Below are positions 46,091 to 58,600 of a stretch of DNA of 64,000 bases, one piece after another. Position 1 is the stretch's first letter. Each line of letters begins with the position of its first letter. This stretch comes from Chlorops oryzae (Eukaryota > Arthropoda > Insecta > Diptera > Chloropidae): NCBI GenBank assembly GCA_020466095.1, contig CM035806.1, forward strand, positions 785,602 to 849,601, read 5' to 3'. Position numbers and translations under genes: made by a program. The notes beneath the pieces are model-generated. The model searched no databases. It worked only from the letters and a program-made list of their open reading frames with translations, and was not told where the DNA came from.

Positions 46091-46954
46091 TTCGATCTTC
46101 GGCGGCACTTCAATGTCATTGATCGATTTTGGATAAACAAAAAAAAAACTGAACTTTCACCTAGGCATGTGCAATAATCATCGATTTTCGTGTAACATCG
46201 ATCGATATCGAAATCGTAATAATCGATTTATTAAGTCTTTTTTTATTTTTTTAGACGCCTTTTACACTAGTCAATTTTTGACCGTCAGAGTTCAAACTTT
46301 CGGGCTAGCGAAGTGCGAGGTAGTTGAGAGTAGTACTTCGGTTACCGCCATTTTGAAGCATTCTCTCAGAGTGCGAAAATGACGAAATCCATAAAAGAGA
46401 GCGTGGCATTGTTGTTGTTGTTGTTTCCCATGCTATTCTACGACTTTTTATCTTAAAATCTCAATATTTCTTTGAATTTTTTATTATTTATTATCGATTT
46501 TTGCATTTGTATGTAGAGAAATGTGCCAAGAAAAATGAAAAAATTCAGCTTTCGTAAAATAATCACTTTTTCATGCATAATTTGTTGTACAAAGTTTCAT
46601 TTGTGCGAGGATTGAAAAATTTGCGTACTCAACCGGTTTTGGTTTGACAAAAGCCGAAAAAATTCCGACACTCTGCCTTCGATGTTATCGCTGTGAGCAA
46701 GTATCGATACAAAGTTTTATATCAAAATCAGTCCAAGTAGTTTTTTTTTTTTTGTTTTTAATTTTAATATTTGATAATTTTTCTCACATATGAGCGAACT
46801 TATAAAATAAGATTTCTTTGATTAATGGAGGAGAGATTGAAATGAAATTTTTGGGTCTTAAAAAAGAAAATCCAAATCGTTTTAATTTACTTTCATAATT
46901 ACTTTAGCGGCCGATTCCATTTAATATTATATTATAATCGCATGATTCTATTAC

Positions 46955-47651
46955 GCTATTTACACGTTAAAGCCTGAATTCCAATTGCGCAGGAGCTGCG
47001 TAACGTGAATTCCTGCAAACATTCAACACATGAAAACATATGGAACTAGTTCGAATCAATTTCCTGCACGCTCACGCACACGCACGAGTTCGAAAAATTG
47101 AATATTTCCTGCGCGTGAGCAACATGACAGCTGAGTATAACAGTTGAAGAAAGGAATATAACAGTGTTTTAGAAACTATTGAGTACTTTTTTATGGTACT
47201 TGGTACTACGGACGTATCCTTTTCTTCCTTAATCAATTAATATGCATTAAATTATGTTTTCTTTTAAGCATCGGTCTCTATATTTATGATTTCTATAACT
47301 TATTTGCTAATTAAAAGGGAATATTACATTCCGTTCATAGAAAATAAGATGAGTACAAGAGTAGCCAAAAATGTACTGAGTCAAGTTCATACTCAAAACC
47401 GCAGCAATGACATGCCCATGCACACGCATTATTGGAAATTGAATTTTTCCTGCACCTCCTGCAGCAGGAAATTTCCTGCAGCTCCTGCGCTATTGGAATT
47501 CAGGCTTAAGACATTTCGATAATGAAACAAATTTTTGATGGCAAGGGAGGCAGAGGGAAGAGATAAAAACGCTACCATACCACATCCCCACGCGTCCCTA
47601 GCCCACAAAAAGTGTGTTTCATTTTCGAAATGTCGTAACGTGTAAATGGCC
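46955..47651. mobile_element. MITE with GCTATTTACACGTTA-type ends
   Basis: Left GCTATTTACACGTTA and right TAACGTGTAAATGGCC are inverted repeats; interrupted at TTAA by the next element. Confidence 0.6.
46971..47505. mobile_element. piggyBac-type MITE, 535 bp
   Basis: Ends AGCCTGAATTCCAATTGCGC and the complement GCTATTGGAATTCAGGC agree over about 27 bp with one mismatch; TTAA at 46967-46970 and 47506-47509. Interior repeats CTGCAGCTCCTGC-like words. Confidence 0.8.
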
Positions 47652-47881
47652 TCTATGAGTGTATCAATACAGCACCAGGTATTTTGATCGATCTCAATGT
47701 CGATATTTTCACAATATCACTCATCCCTATTGCACCCGTTTACACAAACCGTCAACATCATTCAAAAAAAAAAAAAAAACGCAGTTCGTTGGAGAGAGGA
47801 GAGCGGGGAGAGGAATAGGTAGTTATACCTATATGCGAGGAGCATTGATGGCGATAATGTGAATTTTTTACTTTGAATGTT

Positions 47882-48042
47882 GCACAACTCAAAAATCGTC
47901 TACCTGCATGAAAAATTATATGCCACTTTTTTATTACAAAAAAAAAAAAAAAAAACAGCCATCATGCCTTTTTTCTTGCTTTGATTGACATTGCGATGCA
48001 TATTGTGTTTCGCGCTTTCCGGAAAATGGCAAATTTTGAGTT
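47882..48042. mobile_element. Decayed relative of the 40237 MITE
   Basis: Shares ACACAACTCAAAAATCGTC-like left side, TTTCTTGCTTTGATTGACA interior and TTTTGAGTTGTGTC right side with 40237-40501. Confidence 0.6.
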
Positions 48043-48699
48043 GTGTCTCTTTATTTTCACATCAAAATTTTATCAAAATCGCACGGGCCGATTTGTTTGG
48101 CGGTTAATGGGTCAGCCTATAAGCAACTACTTTCAAAGCTGATGGAATAATGGAAATGAATGTTGAGAAAGCAAAAGAATTTCGAAAATGTACACAAGGC
48201 AAGCGCAGCGATATTTAAAATTTTCGTAGTTTTCGCTTATGTGGGTTAAAGGGTTAAAGAATACGCGCCATTATTATGCATTGCGATTCATATGATTGTA
48301 GCTATTTATGTGGTATTCAGTGCTCGGACTTGTACCACTTTAGTTGTAGATCTACCACTATTTTTACTTTCTACCACTTCTACCACGCTAGGTCCAAATC
48401 TACCACTTTTTATTTACTTATGTCCCAGCCGGATTTTATCGCATGCATGACAAAATCATGGCTGCAGAAGTATTGAAGAATTCATTTGTAAAGAGACCAA
48501 TTGGTGCTGTTTCGAATGATTTTCTAGTGAAAATTTCATGGAAGCAAGAGCTCGTTACAAGAGATTGTTCTTCAAACGAAATTTTCATTTGAAAAAGGGT
48601 TGATTACTCCTCCTTCTTTCAATAAAGATCTTATGCAATTTTCATAAAAACAGTGTTTTGCATATTTTCAAGATGTCTGCTATGATGAACACATTTTTT

Positions 48700-48895
48700 C
48701 GGGTATGTGATTGGTTTCCCTTTCGCGGGAAAGGTAATTCAGTATCGAAATTGAAGTGATTTATTCCCCTTTTTCCTAGATTGCGAGGGAAATGAATTAC
48801 TTTAATAGATAATTCCTCCACAATCTAGAGAAAGAGAAATCACATCAGTTGGGGAATTTAATTCCCCGGGAAAGGGAAAATAATCACATACCCGT
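48700..48895. mobile_element. Small palindromic MITE
   Basis: CGGGTATGTGATTGGTTTCC and its inverted partner GGAAAATAATCACATACCCG form the ends. Confidence 0.7.
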
Positions 48896-49124
48896 TTGAG
48901 CAAGTTTAATTCACTTCTGCTTTTCATTGAAGTGCATTTAAAACTAAAAAAAAAATGTGATAGAACCAGTAAAGTTTTATGTTATTGTTGATTGATCAAT
49001 ACTATGAGCTACCGTTATATTATAACATAGTCAATGAAGTGCCATCAAAAGAAATGGAAATACAAAATTTAAAAATAAAAAATATTTCTGTTTCTTTCCT
49101 TCCCAGATCCCAGTAGCGTTTAGA

Positions 49125-49287
49125 GAACGTGTCCAAACTACGTGAACCATTTTTTACTACTTTTTACCCCCTCCCCCCCTCGGTGACAATCCGTAGAATA
49201 ATTTAAGTGACCAATTTGTCCAAGTGTAGTACTTTCAGGACCCCCCTCCCCCCCTAAAAGGGTCACGTAGTTTGGACACGTTCCCTT
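49125..49287. mobile_element. Small palindromic MITE
   Basis: AACGTGTCCAAACTACGTGA and TCACGTAGTTTGGACACGTT are inverted copies; a half copy of the same element occurs at about 62995-63065. Confidence 0.7.
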
Positions 49288-49689
49288 ACTTATTTTAAAT
49301 GAAATTTTCATTCGTATTAGCATTATATACTATATTTTCAAATGATATAATCATGCACGTTGGATCCATTTCAGCTAGCCAGCATGTACTATTTTCTCAA
49401 ATGAAGCTTTCATGCGATTTAGGTCCATAAACTCCTTTACCACATGAATTTTGAAGTACTGAAAATAGCGGCCATCTCCTAACAAATTTCATTACAAATA
49501 AGGGTTAGTAATGCGAGTAGTCGCAGTATGAATTTTCACCACTTCGGAAGTACTGCAGAAGTAGTGAAATTTCCGGCTGGGATTGTATTACAAATTTAAA
49601 CAATTTAAAATCTACCACTTTTTTATAAAATTCTACCACCTCTTCTTTCAAAATCTACCACCTTTAAAAATTTTCAAGTCTGCGAACTG

Positions 49690-51920
49690 GTGGTAGGTAT
49701 TGTGCAATATTGCAGCTAAACGGCAACGCTATTCAAAAAAGCTCAACCAGCTGCTGCCGCACGTGCTGTGTGTGATCGTTTGAAAGCTCTTCGAAAGCTG
49801 CAAACGAAAAGAAAACAGCTTCAAATTGTTTTTCTATACCCCGACAAAGCTTTCCTTTCCTTTTGAGGGCCGACTAAGCGCACCTACATACGCTTAACAA
49901 TCCATTCAATTTCCACATTTCAAAAATTTCCACATAGATTTTTGCGTCCTCAAATAGGCATTATATTTTTTTCCATTTCAAAGCTGAGAAGTGCACAGCT
50001 GCAAGCAATCCCAGCTCATTACATGGAAATAAGTATTGCTGCTCCAGCGTTAATGCCAATGTAAACAATCATCCGCAAATGCCTTTCTTTTCGAAGCTTT
50101 TTCTGCTGATCCAAAAAAACCAAAACCAAAAAAAAAAAAAATTAAACGAAAAAATAAAACGAGAAGAAACACTCGTGGCAGCAGCATGAGTAAAAAGAAA
50201 CAGCAAAGTGTCCCCAAATGCCGAAACAAGCGAACAATCAAAGCAAACACAATTTGCAACAGCTGGCGCTCCACATCTACCACCACCCTACCTTTCCGCA
50301 CACACAAACAAACACACACACACATACGCTCTTAAACTGTTACTAAGTGTATATCAATGGAGCTGGTATTGCGGATTGTGCATTGTGCGGCCCGGACCGG
50401 CCCGGCCCGGCCCCCACAATTATTGCGACGAGGAACCTTTTTCGGTTGTGGCAATTTGAACAGCTGCAGCAGTTCGCACAAACGACATCGCTCGCATCAG
50501 ACAAGACATCGACAATGGTGCCAAATATCCCTGTACTGCTCGGTCGTGGCCCACACATGCTCCGACCGGCATGATGCAAAGCTCAGTTGCCAGCCAGCCA
50601 GCATTCCGTCATAAAGCAAATGAATGATGATGGGTCTGTTTGTTGACGCTTCCCCATCCTCTCCGCTCTGCTCCATAGAACTGCTCTGCTCGGTAATACG
50701 CCGCAGCTCACAGCTCACAGGTCCGCTCAGTTAAGTTCAGCGCTGCTCGGGAAATGCAAATAGATTCTGTGAATGTGCTGCCTGCCTTCCCGAAGCCGAA
50801 TGTTTCTCCAACAATTCTATCGTTTTCATCGTTCCTATTTATGGTCAGCAATATTCGAAGCACAAGGCGAACTCGCAGGATCTTGCAATGATTCGGTGTG
50901 AAGGCAATGGCAAACGCAAAGGACCCAACTGTGAGGAGGCACTAAATCGAAGTGTTTTTTGGCAAAAGTTTTTATCGTCACTGTCGTCCAGTTAACAACG
51001 CACTGTGGTGCGAATGCTCTTAAGGAAAATACAAAAAAAATTCTTATATCCGACAAATTTTTCATCCAGTAATATTGCTTTTTTTTTTATAAGTAAATAA
51101 ATTGTAAATTTTAAACCTTTTAAACCGATCTCAAAAAGTGTGGCCGAGAATTAAGTTGCGCACTAACTTGCTGTCCAAGGATAATAGATTATAAGGTTAC
51201 GACAATCAGAGTTCAAAATTTCATTCTTCTGCGCATGTACACTTGTGACGTAGAGTTTAAAGCTTTCTGATTGGTTGAAATTTATTAAAAATTTTTGACA
51301 GATGAAAATTTTCAAGACAAAAAATTTTAATTAAAGAATTTATGTGTTAACAGCGTTGCCACCGACTTTTGAAAAACGTACTAACAATTTGAAATTTTTA
51401 TCGAATCTGATTTTTTTACATATATAAGTACAATTAAGCTCATTCAGCAACTTGAATTAATAGTAAAACTAAAAATTTTTCAAAGAAATATTTTTAAAAA
51501 AATTACAGCTTTGTGGCAGCACCAACAAAAACGTCACAAGCGCTCGAATAAAACAAAAATCTGCGCATGTCGTAATCTTATATTCTATCATTCTTGCTTG
51601 TGGCTATATCTCGTAACTCGTTCAATATTTAAATTTCCTATCAATGTTAAAGTTTTAGTTCTCCACTCATTTAAAAAACTCAAAATTACCCTCGAAATTT
51701 TTCAACCAATTTTTTTTTTTTTTTTTTTTTTTTTAAATCTCCCAAGTTAAAAAAGCCATGCCAATCGTGGATGCCTCACGCGGTTAAAAGCTCGAATAAT
51801 TTCAAGCCTTCATTGAAAAAATCGGCACCGCGATTAAAAAACATTTGAAAAAAAAAAAAAGCCGAAAAGTTGACCCTCGGGAAAAACGATTAACTTTTCC
51901 GGGAATCTACTGTATTATCT
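49690..51920. other. GC-richer region, possible 5' region of an unseen gene
   Basis: 49750-51060 is less AT-rich and less repetitive than its surroundings, with a CCGG/GGCCC cluster (50388-50413) and an initiator-like TCAGTT at 50727. Overlapping short frames occur on both strands but none has recognisable protein features. I cannot assign a gene. Confidence 0.3.
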
Positions 51921-52373
51921 CTGTGCCGTAGTTGGCTGCGTAGATGCTTATTAACGAATCGAGAGGCCCTGCGTTCGACTCCCAGCTGAGGTCGTGGAAG
52001 TTTGTGACGTTTTTTCAGTTTCTGTTTTTCTTTGTCGCCCTTGGTGGCAGCCACACTAACCTAACCTAACCTAATCTAACCTAACCTAACCTAACCTAAC
52101 CTAACCTAACCTAACCTAACCTAACCTAACCTAACCTAACCTAACCTAACCTAACCTAACCTAACCTAACCTAACCTAACCTAACCTAACCTAACCTAAC
52201 CTAACCTAACCTAACCTAACCTAACCTAACCTAACCTAACCTAACCTAACCTAACCTAACCCAACCTAACCTAACCTAACCTAACCTAACCTAACCTAAC
52301 CTAACCTAACCTAACCTAACCTAACCTAACCTAACCTAACCTAACCTAACCTAACCTAACCTAACCTAACCTA
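51921..52373 (+). repeat. tRNA-related SINE ending in (CCTAA)n
   Basis: Head (51921-51990) has A-box-like TAGTTGGCTGCGTAGATG and B-box GCGTTCGACTCCC; body to 52054; then about 64 near-perfect CTAAC units (52055-52373). A second copy with a decayed tail is at 12940-13165. Confidence 0.75.
52055..52373. repeat. (CCTAA)n / (TTAGG)n array, about 320 bp
   Basis: Uniform 5-base units with only two visible substitutions. The minus strand reads (TTAGG)n, the canonical insect telomere motif. Confidence 0.97.
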
Positions 52374-53090
52374 CTATGTTATCCGACAAATCACGTATAA
52401 CACAAAAAAAAAATATACCGAATAAACCCGATGTCGGATAATTGTATCCGCCACCTTCTCTTTCACATCAAATAATTTTTGTCCCACTGTGCAACAAAAC
52501 TTGCTCGCATTTGTTTGAAATTGATGCTTACGCTGGCAATTGAAAGGAAAAAGAAAATATTGAAAAGAAAAAAAAAAAAACAGAATGAAAATCTGCAAAA
52601 CACTTGAATTTCGCACCGACCGAAGTCGAAGGATACCACAGGGGAAAAGCACGAAAGCATCGTAGAAGCAGTAAAAAAATCGTTCTTTTCGGGACTTCGC
52701 CAAAAGGGCAAATGGTTCGTATCCCCAATCAACAATCGCTTTTGGTCCCTAACGTACCAAAAAAAAAAAAACAATAAAGAAAAAAAATATTACAAAAATA
52801 CAGAAGTACAGAAGTACAAGAGAACAAAAAATCCGAACTCCCATCGGAGTCGAGAGCCTTGAAAAAGTTGCTCTTTAGTCCCGCAACACCCTGTGTGCGT
52901 CGCGTGAAATTAGCCTTAATGAAATGAATTATCGAGTTAGCAGGAAAGCCAAAGTGTCGCATATGCTCAGAACGTTTCACGGCTAAATGACGTGAACATT
53001 TGAATAACGCGCAAAGTTACTTCCTTCCCGAATCAGTAAAATCGCCAAATCAGCAAATCAGAAAATTTTTAAAAAATCCTCAATCCGAAA

Positions 53091-53125
<35 letters not shown>

Positions 53126-54298
53126 AGCGTCACAGCGTCAGAAGGTGTCACCTGCGATTGGCATTAAAAAATTCAATTTTTGAGCTCTGAAAATTTTATT
53201 AATTAATACGCTTTGGAAACGGGCAAAAAAAAAAAAAAATAATAATAATAATGAAAGAAGGAAAGAAAGAAAAGAAAAAACAAAGCACTGAAGGATTCTT
53301 CGAGCGAGCAGCGAGTTTTTCGCATTTAATCAAGCAAGGATTTTTAACATTTAATTTCTTTAGTTCTTCGTATTACAGTTCGAACGAGTAGTTTCAGTTC
53401 AAGGATTTCAATTGATATATCACCCCCCCCCCCCCCCCCCCAAATGTCCCTTTTGGTCCCGTAAAAATTCTTCTAGATACCAGAAATTTCCCTTTAATTT
53501 AGAGGAGATTTCCCTTAACTGGCAACAGTGGGCGCAATTAAATTTGTTGTTGTTTTGTTTTGTTTTGCAGATGGCAGACGGCAGAGGCATATATTCTAGA
53601 CACGAAACGACATGTCCTTTCGAAATCGGGTTGTCAAAAAATCAAGCGCGCCCGCAACATTTCGCCGCTATGTTTTTATTGCAATAAATAACGGTACCAG
53701 CTGGTGGACTTGAGCTCGCAAAGCGTTTACATCGAATTTGTTGCCAAAAAATTTGTGATGATCGGAAAGCGATTAAACGTTAACACCCGACATCCACTAA
53801 CCGCAGAGTAACCACTACATACCTACCGCGACATGTTCCAAAGAGGAAAAAAGGGGGCGGCTTTAATTCAATAACTCGAAAGGTTGGTTGGTTCAATAAC
53901 TCTGAAATGGGGAAGAAGCAAACTTTTAGTTGTTCTCAAAAGAAAAAAAAAATAGAAGAAAATAAATAAATTTGCCATGAAAGGACATTTTAAAGCCGTA
54001 CTCACCGTACCTGCTCGAATAGTCATATACCTCCATAATTATTGACTTTAAGGAACGGGAGTAGACAGGAACTGAGTTCCAGAATTGTATTTTCAAAAAC
54101 AGTGACGTAGGGATAAGGACTTATCCTATCACAAATGCATTTTGAAATTTTTCCAAACTTCCATGTTCGTCATTTTATGGGCAAGATACTAAAGCTGGAC
54201 GTTAGCCTTTTCGAACGTCACAAAAAGCCATCAACGTGGATGTCTCACAGAGATTTTTTTTTGTACTACTTATAAAATCTGAATGGATTCAACGCACT
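52374..54298. other. No gene recognised; possible untranslated exons
   Basis: Contains a CCAG run (53089-53124) and a 19-base C run (53423-53441). A short frame after TTTTGCAG (53571-53687, 38 codons to a stop) has no recognised homology and is not called. Confidence 0.35.
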
Positions 54299-54306
54299 GT
54301 TGCTAA

Positions 54307-55681
54307 CAGGGACGTAGCTACCCTGCAGGAAGCCTGTCGGCACATGACCCAATGTCTACAATGAGTCAATAGGTATAGTTCATCTCTGTCGACCATGTCA
54401 ACAAGAAGTCTATATATTTAATTTTTTTGAGTTTTTGCTGCAGTGAATGCGCGATAGAAACAATCGACGAGGTTTCTACAGCTAGATTTCATTCATTTAA
54501 CATATTTGCTGAACACATCTCAGAGGCCTCAATAGCATATGGAGCATGCGTTCTCGCCCAGCAGTCTGAAGGTTCCCCCGGTTCAAACCACAGCGGGTAA
54601 TATTTGATGTATAAAAATAATTTAATCTATTCTTCCCGGCTTAAGGTCAATGCATTTCTGTTATAAAAACTAAATTAAAATAAAACAATTGAATAATGCA
54701 TAAAAGTCTTTCAAAAAATCATGTCTTGGACTGAACAATTTTTTTAATTTGTTACCATAAATATTTTTCCTGAAAGCTTTTTGGTTTTTAAACTATTATT
54801 TACTTTAAAAAAAAGTAAATAAATAAAAAATAAGCAAAAAAAAAAAAGAAAGAGATTTGAATCCGCGATCTTCAGAGCTCAAGGCAAGCACTCAACGCAT
54901 TGAGCCACCATAGGCACACGAATGTCTCTTGCTATTGACACGTACTAAAATAAATGCCTTCATAATGGTTCCCTCGTCAATAGCATGTCTATTGTTTGTC
55001 GCCACTATTGGTGGTTTTGCAATGCCAAGCAATGTTAATTGTCTATAGCGGCTTGAATTGCGAAGGTTATAATTGGTCAGTAGTACTGTTGACGTGGACA
55101 GTAGAAAAAGAGTATAGATTCACTACTGTCATTTCCTGCAGGGTAGAGAAAGGCTGCTTTAGTAGTGGTTTAATTGGCAACAGTGGTATATTGAACAATT
55201 GTAAGACATTAGCCCAAAAAAAATTTTGGGGGCTAGAGGAAGTTTAGAGAGTTATGGACCAAAAAATCCATAAAATCTAAAAAATTCATGACGTCCGATT
55301 TTAATGAAAATTTATATGTAGAATAAGTGAAAAATTCTAAGAATTTTTGGCACTAAAACTTTTTCAAAAAAACTGATTACAAATAGTCTAGTTAGGGTCT
55401 AGTTCTAAACTGTTCCAAAAAGGACTAGTTGTAATCATTTTTTTCAAAAAATTTTAGCGCCGAAACTCTTAGAATTTTTCACTTATCCTAGGTATATATA
55501 AATTTTCATCAAAATCGGACGTCATGAATTTTTTAGATTTTATGGTTTTTTGGTCCATAACTCTCTAAACTTCCTCTAACACCCCAAATTTTTTTTTGCG
55601 CTAATGTCATACAATTGTTCAATATACCACTGTGGCCAATATAAGCACTAATAAAGCAGTCTTTCTCTAGCTACGCCCGTG
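54307..55681. mobile_element. hAT-type foldback element J, split by K
   Basis: Ends CAGGGACGTAGC and GCTACGCCCGTG; target duplications GTTGCTAA (54299-54306) and GTTGCTAG (55682-55689) match 7 of 8. Without the K insertion the element is a hairpin of about 550 bp whose arms meet near 55406. Confidence 0.82.
54321..55143. mobile_element. TIR element K with two opposed tRNA-like sequences
   Basis: 823 bp, ends CCCTGCAGGAA and TTCCTGCAGGG, TA on both sides (54319-54320, 55144-55145), inserted into J. Carries tRNA-like sequences on the plus strand (54525-54600, GGTTCAAACC) and minus strand (54852-54918, GATTCAAATC). Confidence 0.78.
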
Positions 55682-55689
55682 GTTGCTAG

Positions 55690-58600
55690 TTAAAGGGACT
55701 CTCCCCTAAATTAAAAGACATTTACGATCTTTAGTGAAGTGAAGGGGCAAAAATTTTGACAGGGAAATTTGTATGGGACCAAGTTTTTGCGTAAAGAAGA
55801 TTTCAATGTTTTGAGACATTATGGAGAATATACCTCCAAAAAAAAAAAAAAAAAAAAAAACTGGCAACACTGGCTATACGGTCTCATTGTGAGCAAGAAA
55901 AACCCAAAATTGGGGATTGCAATAAAAAAAGAATATAAATGAAGTGAAAAATACTTAAAAAAAAGCATTTCTTTTTTAATTTTGTTTCCCCATGGACGTT
56001 TTCTTATATTCCAAAAAAGAATTTTTTTTTTTTAATTTACTCGGAAGTTTTGTTTTGCATCACAAGGAAAATCTTGAAATTTTGAAACGAGTTAATTCGG
56101 AATATTTTTTGCATTTCATTTTCACCGATTTGCGAGCCCAACTCAAACTCAAGGAAGAAAATAAAAAAATCGAAAATTGACGTCAAAACAAAAAAAAGTC
56201 TTATAGACGCACCTCATGTGCTCAATTGCTGTAAAAATGTGATCAATTATCCTTGAAACAATGTGCACAGACGTGCGCCATGTCACACAGGCGTACGCAC
56301 ATGCACATGCACGTTTGAAAGGCAAGTAAAAACGAAAAGAGAACAAACACGCACACATGTTGAGTGACGAAGATAATGACGCAGCGAAAGAACTTACCAA
56401 CAATCGTCATTATCACCAACATAACCATCACCATTAGCATCAGCATCGGCATCGGCATCAGCATCAGCATCACTATCAACGCATTTCAGCATACGTAGCC
56501 GTGTATCAGTCATTCTAGTCTTCATCCATCCATCCATCCATCCATCCATCCGTCCGTCCGTCCGTTCGTTCATTCTTCTTATCTTCATCTCACACTGTGG
56601 CTTCAATTGTCAGTTTTGCCAACGCATCCCAACACATCATTCCAACAACAACAACAACAACAACAACAACGACCTCGAGTCATCGAGTGAAGCTTTCAAT
56701 GGCCAGCCCCACCCCGACTTCTCCCATCCACCAGCCAGCCATGCTGTTGCGCTCGGTGTAACAAAAGTGCTCAGCTTACCACAATCCGAAGCGAGCTGGC
56801 GAGCTGGCGGTGGCGCGACGCGTGTGAGCTTCCAGAGTTATCACAGCTGCACTTGTTACGCTCGCTTGCTTCACAATGCGTTGTCAGTGTACGCAGTATT
56901 ATTGCCTGCCCTCTGCCATTATTAGGGATATTAACCCTATTTTGTGGGAATTCCTGTGTCTTTTGTGTCAGGCTGTGCTTTTCCATTTGCCTCACTTGCT
57001 CTCTCGCAATCTACATACAATTTCGCTCTTCAGATACGTTTGCGAATTAATTACGCACACATGTTAACAAAAATAAACACGCCGATCCTTTTCTTTTCTT
57101 TTCTTTGCTTTTTTTTTAGAGGGGTGGCGAGGAGGGGTAAGTAGTAATTCCATCCCAGATGGAAATGCCATCGCGAACTTTATAAGCAGTGTGGCAATAG
57201 TTTCTTGTTTTTTTGTACCTATATCCAGCAGCTATTTGTAGCCGATGGTAATGCAAAAGGCTTACTATTTATGCATTATTTTTAACACGTATCGAATAAA
57301 CTCGTGTTAGGTCAGTACACTTTCAATACAAGCGTTTATAGGGACCATAAGAAATCGTTTCGAGAAAATACACTTTGAAAGCGTGTTAGAAATGAATCAT
57401 TTTTTTCCAAAATAGTTTTAAAAATTGACATTTCGCGCTTCTTTGGAAAATCCGGAAAAATGGGAAAATTTCCACAATCTAGCAACACTTAATTTAATTG
57501 ACGAATCAGTTGATCCGATACGTTCCTACTGACGAAAAACGTGTTTCTACGTACACGGTCGAATCTTTCCATACGTGTTGCAAAATTGTTTATATATACC
57601 TATACGTTTAAAGTAGCACGAGTTTAGTTAGCACGTATCAAATTATCGTATAAACAAGGTAACTGTAGTTCACTAAATGTTTGTCGAGAATACATTACGT
57701 TTGTTCGGATTTGAATAACTCCCAGGGCCATTCGAAAACGGGTATGCAATATATAGTGTAAGGTCACTTTGAGTGGACTGTCACTTCGAATGGACCACTT
57801 GAATGTTTACTATGTTGTGACAGTTGAAATGTCAAACTAATATTATAGCCAAATTCACGTCAAACGATGGTCAATAGTAAATTATAAAGCTTTCCAGCTG
57901 AGCACACGTGGTTTTGTTTAAAAACGAGCGCTTAGAAAAAAAGTGAAAATGATTTGCGTTTTATAACATTGTGCATCTTTGTACCTTTTATGTACGAATA
58001 ATGTCAAAAACGACTTGTTAAACTTAATAAGTATATTTCTCGTTAGTTTGGGCATTGAACTTAATAGTTGAAAATCATTTGGGAATTTAAGTAGATATTG
58101 GAATAAGTTTTAGTTGAAATCTCACATGAAATTGTATGATTCACCTTGAGTGGACCACTGCTTGCAACCTTAAGAGGACCGTCAAAATTTTTCATTCTTA
58201 ATATAAATTTAGCATGTTTTTGTGTATAAATAGTCTTGGAAGCCAGTGATAACTTTATCGTTTTATGAGCTTCGCAAAAAATTAAAATTTGAACACTAGG
58301 AAAAAGCTTTCAAGTCAAACAAAGCTAGCTGAAGATATCGAAATTAGTTTGTTTGATCGGGAAATCTCATAAAATTGCATGCACACCACATTTTGTGACT
58401 TTTCTTCTTCGCGTTTAAAAGTTAACAAAGTTCATACGGACTTCATGAGTAAAGTTTCATGGATTTTGCATTAATTATCATAGTGATTGCGTTTTCATTT
58501 CGAATGGCCATATGGTCAACTGTTTCACATTTGGGTGTCGTATCGTTTTTCCAGCACCTTGAATTAAAGCCATATGGTCCAATTTTTCAATTAATTGTGA

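Larger units (their letters stand above)
46162..47729. mobile_element. TIR element E, copy 3 (probable), upstream of 6PGL
   Basis: Begins TAGGCATGTGCAATAATC and ends CACTCATCCCTA, resembling E1 and E2; flanks TTTCACC and TTGCACC match 6 of 7. It contains the MITE at 46955-47651, itself hosting a piggyBac-type MITE. It starts 72 bp upstream of the 6PGL start codon. Confidence 0.5.
48318..49689. mobile_element. Probable hAT-type element, about 1.37 kb, with nested palindromes
   Basis: Starts CAGTGCTCGGACTTG and ends CAAGTCTGCGAACTG; flanks GTGGTATT and GTGGTAGG match 6 of 8. Both sub-terminal regions repeat TCTACCAC. Inside are two palindromic elements (48700-48895 and 49125-49287). Confidence 0.6.

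Noticed and set aside
52055..52373. A telomere or chromosome end
   Set aside because: Unique sequence and repeats continue on both sides, and the array follows a SINE body.
53412..53687. Short frame after a possible splice acceptor (TTTTGCAG, ATG at 53571)
   Set aside because: Only about 38 codons from that ATG, no homology recognised, and the upstream part is a poly-C run.
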